NCBI GenBank assembly: GCA_031291575.1
Contig: JARLIT010000086.1
Location: 1 to 38,961 of the forward strand
DNA length: 38,961 nt
From: Ancalomicrobiaceae bacterium
GTDB taxonomy: Bacteria > Pseudomonadota > Alphaproteobacteria > Rhizobiales > Ancalomicrobiaceae
Direction: 5' to 3'
This document shows, one piece after another, positions 18,574-28,513 of the stretch. A program made the translations under genes and the position numbers. The number at the start of each line of letters is the position of its first letter. Position 1 is the stretch's first letter. The notes under the pieces were generated by a model. That model had not been told where the DNA came from, did not search any database, and was given only the letters and a program-made list of their open reading frames with translations.

Positions 18574-18978
18574 GCGGCTTGCCAGGGCAATCCGGCCTCT
18601 ATCGGCCGCCCAGTCCCTGAGCGCGCGGCACCGCTTCCAGCACGCCGCAGCCGTCGCCCGGACCATTCCCGAGCCGCCGATCGGACGCCGCTTCGGCCAG
18701 ACCGCGCTAACTTGCCCGCCTGATAGTTCTCTCCCGCCCTGCGTTCCCGACACCTCCCTTATGCGTGTTCGTTAACGACGTCTCGTAAGCGCCTGTTAAC
18801 CCTGAAGAACCGATAATCACCTGTCGGCTACGGCCGGCAACGGGCAATTCCGGCACGCATGCGGAGCAGTGTTCCGCGCGGAATTGCCGAGATGTGAACG
18901 AGTTCGGGCATTTCCGCGTTTCCACCAGACGATGGAATGTCCAGGCGTCCCAATAAGTCGGTAGCGTAGTGCGTCAAC
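18574..18978. other. intergenic region upstream of ftsB
   Basis: 405 bp without a gene. Two perfect GTTAAC hexamers (18771-18776 and 18795-18800) are 24 bases apart, about 180-205 bases before ftsB, in the AT-richest patch here. They could be paired binding sites in the ftsB promoter. The spacing does not fit the CtrA consensus TTAA-N7-TTAA. The rest (18574-18765) is ordinary high-GC sequence with nothing I can name. Confidence 0.3.
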
Positions 18979-19335
18979 ATGGCAACTCGTCAGCGTCGGA
19001 AGTCGATTCTCGCGCCTCTGGCCCTTCCCCTTGTCCCCATCCTGTTCTGCGCCTATTTCGCCTGGCATGCCTGGCACGGCTCGTTCGGCGTCGAGGCGCG
19101 CCGGCAGTTCGATGTCGATGCTGACAGGTTGCGGGTGCAGTTGGCCGAACTGGAGAAGGAAAAGGCCACCATTGAGCGGCGTGTGCAGCTCCTCCGACCG
19201 CAAAAGCTCGATCCCGACATGCTCGACGAACGGGGACGCGAGATTCTCGGCTTTGCCCAACCGAATGATGTCGCCATCTATGTGCAGGCGCAGGCCCCGG
19301 CGCCCGGTCCAAACCGCTTGAATAACAAGAAGTGA
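18979..19335 (+). CDS. ftsB: FtsB/DivIC family septum formation initiator
   Basis: A 118-residue bitopic cell-division protein. It has a short basic cytoplasmic end (RQRRK), one membrane helix at about 11-30, then a coiled coil at about 42-75 (DADRLRVQLAELEKEKATIE). The C-terminal segment contains the family pattern LDPDMLDERGREILGFAQPND. FtsB bridges FtsL and FtsQ in the divisome. Location just upstream of the pyruvate dehydrogenase operon is the usual alphaproteobacterial arrangement; eno, which often precedes it, is here about 13 kb away. No strong ribosome site is seen before the ATG, but no better start exists. Confidence 0.9.
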   Translation: MATRQRRKSILAPLALPLVPILFCAYFAWHAWHGSFGVEARRQFDVDADRLRVQLAELEKEKATIERRVQLLRPQKLDPDMLDERGREILGFAQPNDVAIYVQAQAPAPGPNRLNNKK

Positions 19336-19528
19336 GTTAATTCAGCTGCAATAACCTTAATCTAGTTAATTGTGCAGATATGGCTCTTTTCAATATGTTA
19401 TAGTCATTTTGGCGTCATTCTCCAGGACTTGAACAAATCCCCTGCTGCTATATGTTTACCCGCACCGAGACGTCGCCCGGCGACGTCGCATCGACGCTTT
19501 CCGCATCGCGGCCAGGGGAGGAGATTTC
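19336..19528 (+). promoter_or_regulatory. AT-rich promoter region of the pyruvate dehydrogenase operon
   Basis: About 125 bp after ftsB are strikingly AT-rich against the high-GC background. The stretch carries two AGTTAATT octamers (19335-19342 and 19364-19371), a third TTAA (19357-19360) and a -10-like TATAGT (19399-19404). No matching -35 at 17 bases is evident. The position, directly before pdhA with its own GGGGAGGAG ribosome site, suggests a separate promoter for the PDH operon. Confidence 0.4.
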
Positions 19529-20536
19529 ATGGCGGGACGTGCAGCCACCAAGGTGGTCGTTGAAACCGGTCCGGCGCCCCTGTCGAAGGACGAGGAGATG
19601 TCCGCCTACCGCATGATGCTGCTGATCCGCCGCTTCGAGGAAAAGGCCGGCCAGATGTACGGCATGGGCCTGATCGGCGGCTTCTGCCACCTCTACATCG
19701 GGCAGGAAGCCGTCGTCGTCGGCATCAAGCTGGCGATGGAGGAGGGCGATCAATTCATCACCGGCTATCGCGATCACGGCCACATGCTGGCCTGCGGCAT
19801 GGATGCCAACGGCGTCATGGCCGAGTTGACCGGCCGCAGCGGTGGCTACAGCCACGGCAAGGGCGGCTCGATGCACATGTTCTCCACCGAGAAGCAGTTC
19901 TTCGGCGGCCATGGCATCGTCGGCGCCCAGGTGCCGCTCGGCACCGGCCTCGCCTTTGCCAACAAATACAAGAAGAACGGCAAGGTGGCGCTCGCCTTCT
20001 TCGGCGACGGCGCCGCCAACCAGGGCCAGGTCTACGAGAGCTTCAATATGGCCGAGCTGTGGAGCCTGCCGGTCGTCTACGTCATCGAGAACAACAAGTA
20101 CGCCATGGGTACGTCCGTGAACCGCGCCTCCTCGCAGACGGACTTTTCCAAGCGCGGCGCCTCGTTCAACATTCCCGGCGAGCAGGTCGACGGCATGGAC
20201 GTGCGCGCGGTGAAGGAAGCTGCCCTGCGCGCCATCACCCATGCCCGTTCGGGCAATGGGCCCTACATCCTGGAAATGCTGACCTACCGCTATCGCGGCC
20301 ACTCGATGTCCGACCCGGCGAAATATCGCTCCAAGGACGAAGTGCAGAAGATGCGCAATGAGCACGACCCGATCGAGCAGGTCCGCAATCGTCTGATCGC
20401 CGGCGGCGTGCTGAGCGAAGCGGACTTGAAGGCCATCGACGCCGAAGTGCGTGAGGTCGTGCAGCGCTCGGCCGACTTTGCCTCGTCCGATCCGGAGCCG
20501 GATGCCGCCGAGCTCTGGACCGATATCGTCAAGTAA
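19529..20536 (+). CDS. pdhA: pyruvate dehydrogenase E1 component, alpha subunit
   Basis: A 335-residue subunit of the thiamine-diphosphate heterotetramer that decarboxylates pyruvate and acetylates the lipoyl group of E2. It shows the E1-alpha start region ([19 protein letters not shown]), [10 protein letters not shown], the phosphorylation-loop-like segment ([19 protein letters not shown]), and the ThDP/Mg site [20 protein letters not shown] followed by [10 protein letters not shown]. The ATG at 19529 has GGAGGAG 6 bases upstream. First gene of pdhA-pdhB-DUF5076-aceF-(small gene)-lpdA; 22 bases separate it from pdhB. Confidence 0.97.
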   Translation: MAGRAATKVVVETGPAPLSKDEEMSAYRMMLLIRRFEEKAGQMYGMGLIGGFCHLYIGQEAVVVGIKLAMEEGDQFITGYRDHGHMLACGMDANGVMAELTGRSGGYSHGKGGSMHMFSTEKQFFGGHGIVGAQVPLGTGLAFANKYKKNGKVALAFFGDGAANQGQVYESFNMAELWSLPVVYVIENNKYAMGTSVNRASSQTDFSKRGASFNIPGEQVDGMDVRAVKEAALRAITHARSGNGPYILEMLTYRYRGHSMSDPAKYRSKDEVQKMRNEHDPIEQVRNRLIAGGVLSEADLKAIDAEVREVVQRSADFASSDPEPDAAELWTDIVK

Positions 20537-20558
20537 TTTGAAGCGGGGACGCGCCGAA

Positions 20559-21947
20559 ATGGCAACGCAGATCCTTATGCCCGCGCTTTCCCCCACGATG
20601 GAGGAAGGCAAGCTGTCGAAATGGTTGAAATCCGTCGGGGATCAGATCAAGTCCGGCGACGTCATCGCCGAGATCGAGACCGACAAGGCGACCATGGAAG
20701 TCGAAGCGGTCGATGAGGGCACGCTCGCCGCCATTCTGATCGCGGCCGGCACCGAGAACGTCAAGGTCAATACCCCGATCGCGGTGATCGCCGCCGAAGG
20801 CGAGGACGCCTCGGCAGCAGCAGCAGCAGCCGGACCAGCCGCTGCGGCCCCGGCGGCTCCGGCCCCTGCGGCTGCGGCCCAGCCGGCAATGCCAGCCCCG
20901 AGCGTGCCCGCCGCGCCGAAGGTGGCCGACGTCGCTCCCGAGCCGGACTATCCCGCCGGCACCGAACTCGTGTCGATGACGGTGCGCGAGGCGTTGCGCG
21001 AGGCCATGGCCGAGGAAATGCGGCTCGATCCGACCGTGTTCGTCATGGGCGAAGAAGTCGCCGAATACCAGGGCGCCTACAAGATCACGCAGGGACTGCT
21101 GCAGGAGTTCGGCGCCGATCGCGTCATCGATACGCCGATCACCGAGCACGGCTTCACCGGCCTCGGCGTCGGCGCCGCCTGGGGCGGGCTGAAGCCGATC
21201 GTCGAATTCATGACGTTCAACTTCGCCATGCAGGCGATCGACCATATCATCAATTCCGCCGCCAAGACGCTGTACATGTCCGGCGGCCAGATGGGCACGC
21301 ACATCGTCTTCCGCGGCCCCAATGGCGTGGCCTCCCGCGTCGCCGCCCAACACAGCCAGGATTATTCCGCCTGGTACAGCCATGTGCCCGGCCTGAAAGT
21401 GGTGGTTCCCTATACCGCTGCCGACGCCAAAGGTCTGTTGAAGTCGGCGATCCGCGATCCGAACCCGGTGGTGTTCCTGGAAAACGAGCTGCTCTACGGC
21501 CATTCCTTCGACGTGCCGAAGCTCGCCGACTTCACAGTGCCGATCGGCAAGGCAAGAGTTGCTCGCGCAGGAACAGATGCCACCATCGTCTCCTACGGCA
21601 TGGGCCTCTCTTACGCGGAGAAGGCGGCGGTCGAACTGGCCAAGCTCGGCATCGAAGTCGAGATCATCGATCTTCGCACGTTGCGCCCGCTCGACATGGC
21701 GACCGTCATCCGCTCGGTGGTGAAAACCGGCCGCTGTGTCACCGTGGAAGAGGGCTGGCCGCAAGGTTCGATTGGCTCTGAGATCGCCGCCCGCCTCGTC
21801 GCCGAGGCGTTCGACTATCTCGATGCGCCGATCTTGAAGGTTTCCGGCAAGGACGTGCCAATGCCCTATGCCGCCAACCTGGAAAAGCTGGCGCTGCCGA
21901 CCGTGCAGGACGTCATCGATGCCGTCCGCGCCGTGACGTATCGGTGA
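20559..21947 (+). CDS. pdhB: pyruvate dehydrogenase E1 component, beta subunit with N-terminal lipoyl domain
   Basis: A 462-residue protein. Residues 1-80 are a lipoyl domain with the attachment lysine Lys43 in [11 protein letters not shown]. Then comes an Ala/Pro linker (about 83-125), then the transketolase-type E1-beta domain (about 135-462; [63 protein letters not shown]). A lipoyl domain on E1-beta is characteristic of many alphaproteobacteria. The frame is open further upstream, but the lipoyl domain fixes the start at the ATG 20559. The lipoyl-coding DNA is almost identical to that of aceF. DUF5076 follows after 4 bases. Confidence 0.97.
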   Translation: MATQILMPALSPTMEEGKLSKWLKSVGDQIKSGDVIAEIETDKATMEVEAVDEGTLAAILIAAGTENVKVNTPIAVIAAEGEDASAAAAAAGPAAAAPAAPAPAAAAQPAMPAPSVPAAPKVADVAPEPDYPAGTELVSMTVREALREAMAEEMRLDPTVFVMGEEVAEYQGAYKITQGLLQEFGADRVIDTPITEHGFTGLGVGAAWGGLKPIVEFMTFNFAMQAIDHIINSAAKTLYMSGGQMGTHIVFRGPNGVASRVAAQHSQDYSAWYSHVPGLKVVVPYTAADAKGLLKSAIRDPNPVVFLENELLYGHSFDVPKLADFTVPIGKARVARAGTDATIVSYGMGLSYAEKAAVELAKLGIEVEIIDLRTLRPLDMATVIRSVVKTGRCVTVEEGWPQGSIGSEIAARLVAEAFDYLDAPILKVSGKDVPMPYAANLEKLALPTVQDVIDAVRAVTYR

Positions 21948-21951
21948 CCCC

Positions 21952-22248
21952 ATGACCGAACCCGTCAAAGTCCTCAGCATTCCGCCGGATGCGACCGAAC
22001 TCGGCGGCACCGAGATTTTCCGCGCCTTCGTCGTCGACGGCGGCCTGTCGGTCTCGTTCATTCGTGCATTCGAGGATCCGTCGACCTGGGGCGTGCTGCT
22101 GGTGGATGTCATCCGCCATCTGCGCCGCACCTATGCCAAGGAGGACGGCGTCAGCGAGGATGAGGTCGAGGCGAAGATCGTCGCCATGATGTCTGCCGAA
22201 CTGGGCCGCCCCACTGATCTTGGCGCGACATCGACGATCAATCACTGA
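21952..22248 (+). CDS. DUF5076 domain protein in the pyruvate dehydrogenase operon
   Basis: A 98-residue soluble protein. Residues 18-90 carry the DUF5076 pattern: [40 protein letters not shown], then a helical tail rich in acidic residues. Function unknown to me; position between the E1-beta and E2 genes is a recurring alphaproteobacterial arrangement and suggests a role in assembly or regulation of the complex (inference). The ATG is 4 bases after the pdhB stop, so translation is probably coupled. Confidence 0.85.
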   Translation: MTEPVKVLSIPPDATELGGTEIFRAFVVDGGLSVSFIRAFEDPSTWGVLLVDVIRHLRRTYAKEDGVSEDEVEAKIVAMMSAELGRPTDLGATSTINH

Positions 22249-22268
22249 AACGCTCCGAGGAGGCAGAA

Positions 22269-23624
22269 GTGCCTGTCCAAATTCTCATGCCGGCTCTGTC
22301 GCCCACAATGGAAAAGGGCAACCTCGCCAAATGGCTGAAGGCCGAGGGCGATCAGATCAAGTCCGGCGACGTGATCGCCGAGATCGAGACCGACAAGGCC
22401 ACCATGGAGGTCGAGGCGGTCGACGAGGGCATTCTCGCCAAGATCCTGGTCCCGGCCGGCACCGAGGACATCGCCGTCAACACGCCGATCGCCGTCATCG
22501 CCTCGGAGGGCGAGGATGTTGCGAGCGTCGCTTCCGGCGCAGCTGGTGGTCCCAAGGCCGCCGCGGCGCCCAGTCCGGCTCCCGCGCCCGCAGCGGCTCC
22601 GGCCGCGCTTCCGGTCGCCGCCCCGACCGGCGGGGTTTCCGGCGGTGGCGCTCCGGCGGCACAGACATCCGGCGGCAACCGCATTTTCGCCTCGCCGCTC
22701 GCCCGCCGAATCGCCCGCGACGCCAACATCGATCTCGCCGGCCTCAAGGGTTCCGGCCCGCATGGCCGCATCATCCAGCGCGACGTCGAGGCGGCGAAGG
22801 CCGCCGGCCCCGTGGCGAAGCCCGCGTCCGCAGCCGCCCCGGTCGCGGCACCGGCTGCCGCACCCGCCGCCGCGTCTGTCGCCTCGAACCAGGATGCCAT
22901 TACGCTGAAGCTGTACGAGCCGGGCAGTTACGAACTCGTCCCGCACGACGGCATGCGCAAGACCATTGCCAAGCGGCTGGTGGAATCGAAGCAATCCGTG
23001 CCGCACTTCTATCTGACCGCCGACATCGGGCTCGATGCGCTGTTGAAATTGCGCGAGGAGATCAACGCCGGCGCACCGTTGAAGGACGGCAAGCCGACCT
23101 ACAAGATCTCGGTCAACGACTTCGTCATCAAGGGCCTGGCGCTCGCCCTGCAACGCGTGCCGGATGCCAACGCTTCCTGGACGGAAGCGGCGATGCTGAA
23201 GCACAAGCATTCCGACGTTGGTGTCGCCGTCGCCATTCCCGGCGGTCTGATCACGCCGATCATCCGCAGGGCCGAGACCAAGACGCTGACGACGATCTCC
23301 GCCGAGATGAAGGACTATGCGGCCCGCGCCCGCGCCCGCAAATTGAAGCCGGAAGAATACCTCGGCGGTTCGACCGCCGTCTCCAACCTCGGCATGTACG
23401 GGGTGAAGGAATTCTCCGCCATCATCAACCCGCCGCATGCAACGATCCTCGCCGTCGGCGCCGGAACGGAGCGGGCGGTGGTGAGGAACGGCCAGATCGT
23501 CATCGCCACCGAGATGACGGTGACCCTGTCGACCGACCATCGCGCGGTCGACGGAGCGCTCGGCGCCGAGTTGCTGGCCGCCTTCCGTGAACTGATGGAA
23601 AGGCCGATGAGCCTGCTGGTGTGA
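22269..23624 (+). CDS. aceF: dihydrolipoyllysine acetyltransferase (PDH E2)
   Basis: A 451-residue core component that transfers the acetyl group from lipoyl-lysine to CoA. It has one lipoyl domain (1-80, Lys43 in [11 protein letters not shown]), an Ala/Pro linker, the peripheral-subunit-binding domain (about 138-175, with [20 protein letters not shown]), a second Ala-rich linker, and the catalytic domain (about 220-451) ending with the active-site motif [10 protein letters not shown]. The GTG start at 22269 has GAGGAGG about 6 bases upstream and agrees with the lipoyl-domain start. Also called pdhC. Confidence 0.97.
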   Translation: MPVQILMPALSPTMEKGNLAKWLKAEGDQIKSGDVIAEIETDKATMEVEAVDEGILAKILVPAGTEDIAVNTPIAVIASEGEDVASVASGAAGGPKAAAAPSPAPAPAAAPAALPVAAPTGGVSGGGAPAAQTSGGNRIFASPLARRIARDANIDLAGLKGSGPHGRIIQRDVEAAKAAGPVAKPASAAAPVAAPAAAPAAASVASNQDAITLKLYEPGSYELVPHDGMRKTIAKRLVESKQSVPHFYLTADIGLDALLKLREEINAGAPLKDGKPTYKISVNDFVIKGLALALQRVPDANASWTEAAMLKHKHSDVGVAVAIPGGLITPIIRRAETKTLTTISAEMKDYAARARARKLKPEEYLGGSTAVSNLGMYGVKEFSAIINPPHATILAVGAGTERAVVRNGQIVIATEMTVTLSTDHRAVDGALGAELLAAFRELMERPMSLLV

Positions 23625-23723
23625 CAACTTCCGGTCGGGGAGGGCAAAGCCGTCCTTCCCGTCCAACGTGTTTCGCCTTGAAATGGTCCGTTGTTCACGA
23701 TATGGTCTCATCCATGCTCTTGC

Positions 23724-23978
23724 ATGGCGGAGATGGACGTGTCGGAAGTCGTCGATCTGGTGATGCCGGTCCTGCAGAAGATGCAGCAGGACATTTCGGA
23801 TATGCGGCGCGGGCTCGAGGCGAAGATCAACGATATCGCCGAGCGGCAGGTGGAGCAGGGCGAGACGCTGGATGAGATGAAACGTTACATGACGTTTCAC
23901 ATGGGGATCACGCTCCAACATTCAGCCGATATCGCCGACATCAAGGGCCGCTTGGTCAGTTTGGAAAAAGAACCTTGA
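23724..23978 (+). CDS. small coiled-coil protein of unknown function
   Basis: An 84-residue hydrophilic, helix-rich protein between aceF and lpdA. The sequence (VVDLVMPVLQKMQQDI, GLEAKINDIAERQVEQGETL, DIADIKGRLVSLEKE) has heptad-like spacing over about residues 10-84, so a coiled coil is likely. I do not recognise a family. The start is uncertain: ATG 23724 is chosen, ATG 23733 and an upstream in-frame ATG at 23691 are alternatives, and none has a good ribosome site. Its place inside the PDH operon may be accidental. It could be a chance frame, though its composition and lack of Pro/Arg excess look like a real protein. Confidence 0.6.
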   Translation: MAEMDVSEVVDLVMPVLQKMQQDISDMRRGLEAKINDIAERQVEQGETLDEMKRYMTFHMGITLQHSADIADIKGRLVSLEKEP

Positions 23979-24022
23979 GCCTGACGGCCTGATGCGGGTC
24001 GCCAGCTGTCATGGAGATCCGC

Positions 24023-25435
<1,413 letters not shown>

Positions 25436-25525
25436 ACCGGTCGGACCCGATCAAAAGCGCGGCGGGTGTGCTAGACAGCTTTCGGGGCTCAATGCCCCCC
25501 ATTTGCAAAAGAGCGGGAGAATATC

Positions 25526-25786
25526 ATGGGAAGCATTGCAACTCAGTCGCTGCTGATTTGGATCGTCGTCGGTCTCGTCGCCGGTTGGCTCGCCAGCCGC
25601 TTCGTCGGCGGGCGCGGCGGCATCTTCTACTATCTGATCCTCGGCCTGCTCGGCGCCTTCGTCGGCGGCCTGCTTGTCGGCTTCCTGCATATCTCGATCA
25701 TGATCGTCAATCCGATCGTCACCGAGATTGTGATCGCGGCCGTCGGCGCCATCGTCCTGGTGCTCGTCGCACGCGTCATCCGCTAG
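25526..25786 (+). CDS. GlsB/YeaQ/YmgE family small membrane protein
   Basis: An 86-residue Gly-rich inner-membrane protein with three hydrophobic helices (about 7-25, 32-54 and 60-84). The family pattern LIWIVVGLVAGWLASRFVGG is followed by a Gly-rich turn and ILGLLGAFVGGLLVGF. The family is called transglycosylase-associated or stress-response protein, but its biochemical role is unknown. A GGGAG ribosome site lies about 8 bases before the ATG. Confidence 0.88.
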   Translation: MGSIATQSLLIWIVVGLVAGWLASRFVGGRGGIFYYLILGLLGAFVGGLLVGFLHISIMIVNPIVTEIVIAAVGAIVLVLVARVIR

Positions 25787-25811
25787 ATAGACCACGGGGC
25801 AGGGACCAACA

Positions 25812-26288
25812 ATGCGCGGTGACACCCCGGAGGGCCAGCCGAGACCCACGATGCGGCTTGGCAACCGGTTGGTGCTCATCGCCTTTGGCGTCTGCGCCGT
25901 GCTGTTTCTGGTCGTGCCGTTCGTCGTTACCTGGTGGGGGGTCAGCAGCGCCTGCCCCTATACGGTCGCGTCGCGCGGGGTATCCGACGGCACCAAGTGG
26001 GAGGTGATCCGCTCCGACTGCGGTGCGGACACCGGACGGGCGGGCGAACCGGCGCGCGGCATCGTCTGGCAATTGCGGGTGATCCCCGACCGGGGCTATT
26101 CCGCCGTGGTCATGACCGCGCACGGCGGACCGGAACCGGTGAAATGGGAGCAATCCGGTTTCACCGGCACCGTCGTCATCGCCACGCCGGTCGAGGGCGA
26201 TGCGGCGACGCGCTTCCCGATCAAGCTCGATCCGAAGGGGCAGCCGACCGAAGCGGTCGAATTTGCCGACGGCAGGCTGAAACGCTGA
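25812..26288 (+). CDS. hypothetical membrane-anchored protein
   Basis: A 158-residue protein with a short polar N-terminus, one strong hydrophobic helix at about 20-42 (VLIAFGVCAVLFLVVPFVV) and a soluble domain of about 115 residues that probably lies in the periplasm. That domain has two cysteines (SSACPY and SDCGAD) which could form a disulfide, and a beta-rich look. I do not recognise a family. AGGGA lies about 7 bases before the ATG. It follows the GlsB-like gene by 25 bases and may share its transcript; lipA follows after about 100 bases. Confidence 0.7.
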   Translation: MRGDTPEGQPRPTMRLGNRLVLIAFGVCAVLFLVVPFVVTWWGVSSACPYTVASRGVSDGTKWEVIRSDCGADTGRAGEPARGIVWQLRVIPDRGYSAVVMTAHGGPEPVKWEQSGFTGTVVIATPVEGDAATRFPIKLDPKGQPTEAVEFADGRLKR

Positions 26289-26392
26289 TCTGCTTCGCCA
26301 AAAATCGGCATTGAATTTGCCGGCCGATGCGTCACATGGGTTTTCTCGATAGGTGAAAACAGGGCGGGGAATTCATCCCGCTGGAGATGACG

Positions 26393-27361
26393 ATGGTGAC
26401 GGTGCTCGATACCACAAAGGGCGGCATGAAGGACGCGGGGCTGAAGCCGCGCCATCCGGAGAAGGCGCACAGGCCCGATCAGCCGGTCGCCTCGAAGCCG
26501 GCGTGGATTCGGGTGAAGGCGCCGGGCTCGCCCATCTACAACGAGACGCGCGCCATCGTGCGGGAGCACAAGCTCAACACGGTGTGCGAGGAGGCCGGCT
26601 GCCCCAATATCGGCGAATGCTGGTCGAAGCGCCACGCCACCTTCATGATCATGGGCGACACCTGCACCCGTGCCTGCGCCTTCTGCAACGTCAGGACCGG
26701 CCATCCCGAGGCGCTCGATCCGTCAGAGCCGGCAAGCGTCGCCGACGCGGTGGCGCGGTTGGGCTTGAGCCACGTCGTCATCACCTCAGTCGATCGCGAC
26801 GATCTTGCCGACGGCGGCGCCGCGCATTTCGCCGCGGTCATCGCCGCCATCCGCGCCCAGGCGCCCGCGACCACCATCGAGATCCTGACCCCGGATTTTC
26901 TGAGAAAGCCCGGGGCGCTTGAAGTTGTCGTCGCCGCCAAGCCCGACGTCTTCAATCACAACCTCGAAACCGTGCCGTCGAACTACCTGACGGTGCGCCC
27001 CGGCGCGCGCTATTTTCATTCGATCCGGCTCCTGCAGCGGGTGAAGGAGCTCGATTCCGAGATGTTCACCAAGTCTGGCATCATGGTTGGCTTGGGCGAA
27101 GAGCGCAACGAAGTGCTGCAACTGATGGATGACTTGCGCACCGCAGACGTCGACTTCCTCACCATCGGCCAATACCTGCAGCCGACCAAGAAACACCACG
27201 AGGTGAAGTCCTTCGTCACGCCAGAGGAGTTCAAGTCCTACGAGACCATCGCCTATTCGAAGGGCTTCCTGATGGTCTCGTCGAGCCCGCTGACACGCTC
27301 GTCGCATCATGCCGGCGAGGATTTCAGCAAACTCAGGGCGGCACGCGCGGCTAAGGGCTAA
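26393..27361 (+). CDS. lipA: lipoyl synthase
   Basis: A 322-residue radical SAM enzyme that inserts two sulfurs into protein-bound octanoyl groups to make lipoyl cofactors. Auxiliary [4Fe-4S] ligands are Cys65, Cys70 and Cys76 ([12 protein letters not shown]). Radical SAM cluster ligands are Cys91, Cys95 and Cys98 (CTRACAFC). The C-terminal [15 protein letters not shown] supplies the conserved serine ligand. GGAG abuts the ATG at 26387 but lies 6 bases before the ATG at 26393, so the latter is chosen. It serves the lipoyl domains of the PDH subunits encoded just upstream. Confidence 0.97.
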   Translation: MVTVLDTTKGGMKDAGLKPRHPEKAHRPDQPVASKPAWIRVKAPGSPIYNETRAIVREHKLNTVCEEAGCPNIGECWSKRHATFMIMGDTCTRACAFCNVRTGHPEALDPSEPASVADAVARLGLSHVVITSVDRDDLADGGAAHFAAVIAAIRAQAPATTIEILTPDFLRKPGALEVVVAAKPDVFNHNLETVPSNYLTVRPGARYFHSIRLLQRVKELDSEMFTKSGIMVGLGEERNEVLQLMDDLRTADVDFLTIGQYLQPTKKHHEVKSFVTPEEFKSYETIAYSKGFLMVSSSPLTRSSHHAGEDFSKLRAARAAKG

Positions 27362-27409
27362 CTCGCCCGGAAGCCGTCAGAACGAGGCGCCGAGCGACGG
27401 AGTCGGTTG

Positions 27410-27922
27410 GTGGAGCGCATTCTGATCATCGGCTCGAGTGGTGCCGGCAAATCGACGCTGGCGTGCGCGCTTGGTCGTCGGCTGAACATGCCCGCGATCC
27501 ACCTCGATCAACTTTACTGGCAGCCCGGCTGGCGGAAGAGCGACAGCGTGGCCTTTCTTGCCCGTGTAGCCGAGGTCTTGGCCGCGCCGCGCTGGGTGAT
27601 GGACGGCACTTACGCCACGACCTTGCCGGAGCGCCTCGTTCGTGCCGATACCGTCCTCTGGCTCGACTATGGGCGGGCGATCTGTTTCTGCCGGGTGGCG
27701 AAGCGCATCGTCAGCCATTGGGGTCGCACCCGGCCCGACATGGCGGATGGCTGCCCAGAGCGATTGGATCTTGAATTCCTCGCCTATATCTGGTCATTCC
27801 GCCGGCGACAGGTGCCACGGTTGACCGCGGCCCTGGCGCAGCATGGACGCCATGCCCATCTCCATGTCCTGAAGACACCGAGCGACACGGTCCGGTTTCT
27901 CGCCTCCCTCGACCAGAATTGA
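27410..27922 (+). CDS. P-loop NTPase, adenylate-kinase-like / topology-modulation-protein type
   Basis: A 170-residue cytoplasmic protein with Walker A GSSGAGKST (8-16) at the N-terminus, then the typical HLDQLYWQPGW and WVMDGTYATTLPERL segments, WLDYGRAICFCRVAKR and an Arg-rich C-terminal helix. The group is often named topology modulation or FlaR-like; its substrate is uncertain, a small-molecule kinase being likely. The GTG at 27410 has GGAG 7 bases upstream; a TTG one codon earlier is the alternative. It ends 6 bases before the START-domain gene, so the two are probably co-transcribed. Confidence 0.85.
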   Translation: MERILIIGSSGAGKSTLACALGRRLNMPAIHLDQLYWQPGWRKSDSVAFLARVAEVLAAPRWVMDGTYATTLPERLVRADTVLWLDYGRAICFCRVAKRIVSHWGRTRPDMADGCPERLDLEFLAYIWSFRRRQVPRLTAALAQHGRHAHLHVLKTPSDTVRFLASLDQN

Positions 27923-27928
27923 TCCTCG

Positions 27929-28402
27929 ATGCCCCGATTTTCGACCAACCGGTACGTCCGGCACACCCCGACCGACATGTTCGACCTCGTCGCCGACGTG
28001 GAGAAGTACCCCGAGTTTCTTCCCTTATGCGACCGGCTGAAGGTCAGGGGACGCCATGACCTCGGCGATGGGCGCGAAGTGCTCGTCGCCGACATGACCG
28101 TCGGCTACAAGATGTTCCGCGAGACCTTCACCAGCCGCGTCACGCTGGCGCCGGAAGAGCGTGTCATCCGCGTCGAGTATCTCGATGGGCCGTTCGAGCA
28201 CCTCGACAATCGCTGGGCGTTCAAGCCCGAGGCGGACGGCTCGACAACGATTGCCTTCTTCATCGACTACGCTTTCAAGAACCGGGCTCTGGCGATGCTG
28301 ATGGGGGCGGTATTCGATCGTGCCGTGCAGAAATATGCCGAAGCCTTCGAGGCGCGCGCCGACCTCATCTACGGACGGGGAGGGCGGTTGGCGCCGACCT
28401 GA
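27929..28402 (+). CDS. COQ10/RatA-type START-domain protein (ubiquinone-binding)
   Basis: A 157-residue protein with a single polyketide-cyclase/START fold: FSTNRYVRHTPTDMFDLVAD, VEKYPEFLPLCDRLKV, the middle strand VADMTVGYKMFRETFTSRV, and a long C-terminal helix (MLMGAVFDRAVQKYAEAFE). Members are named either COQ10-like ubiquinone chaperones or RatA toxin; no antitoxin partner lies next to it, so the ubiquinone role is the better guess. The ATG is 6 bases after the preceding gene. lipA-ratA-type linkage is common in alphaproteobacteria. Confidence 0.88.
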   Translation: MPRFSTNRYVRHTPTDMFDLVADVEKYPEFLPLCDRLKVRGRHDLGDGREVLVADMTVGYKMFRETFTSRVTLAPEERVIRVEYLDGPFEHLDNRWAFKPEADGSTTIAFFIDYAFKNRALAMLMGAVFDRAVQKYAEAFEARADLIYGRGGRLAPT

Positions 28403-28513
28403 CCCCCGGCCTACGCCCACGCATCGGGCGAAAACGCGGCTGCCGTCTTGCAATGGCCAGGGTTCCGGCTCAAAAGGACACGGCGTCCGGCAGGGCGCAT
28501 CGGGGGATCGCTG

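Noticed and set aside
19337-19369. CtrA box (TTAA-N7-TTAA) before pdhA
   Set aside because: The TTAA motifs are separated by 16 and 5 bases, not 7.
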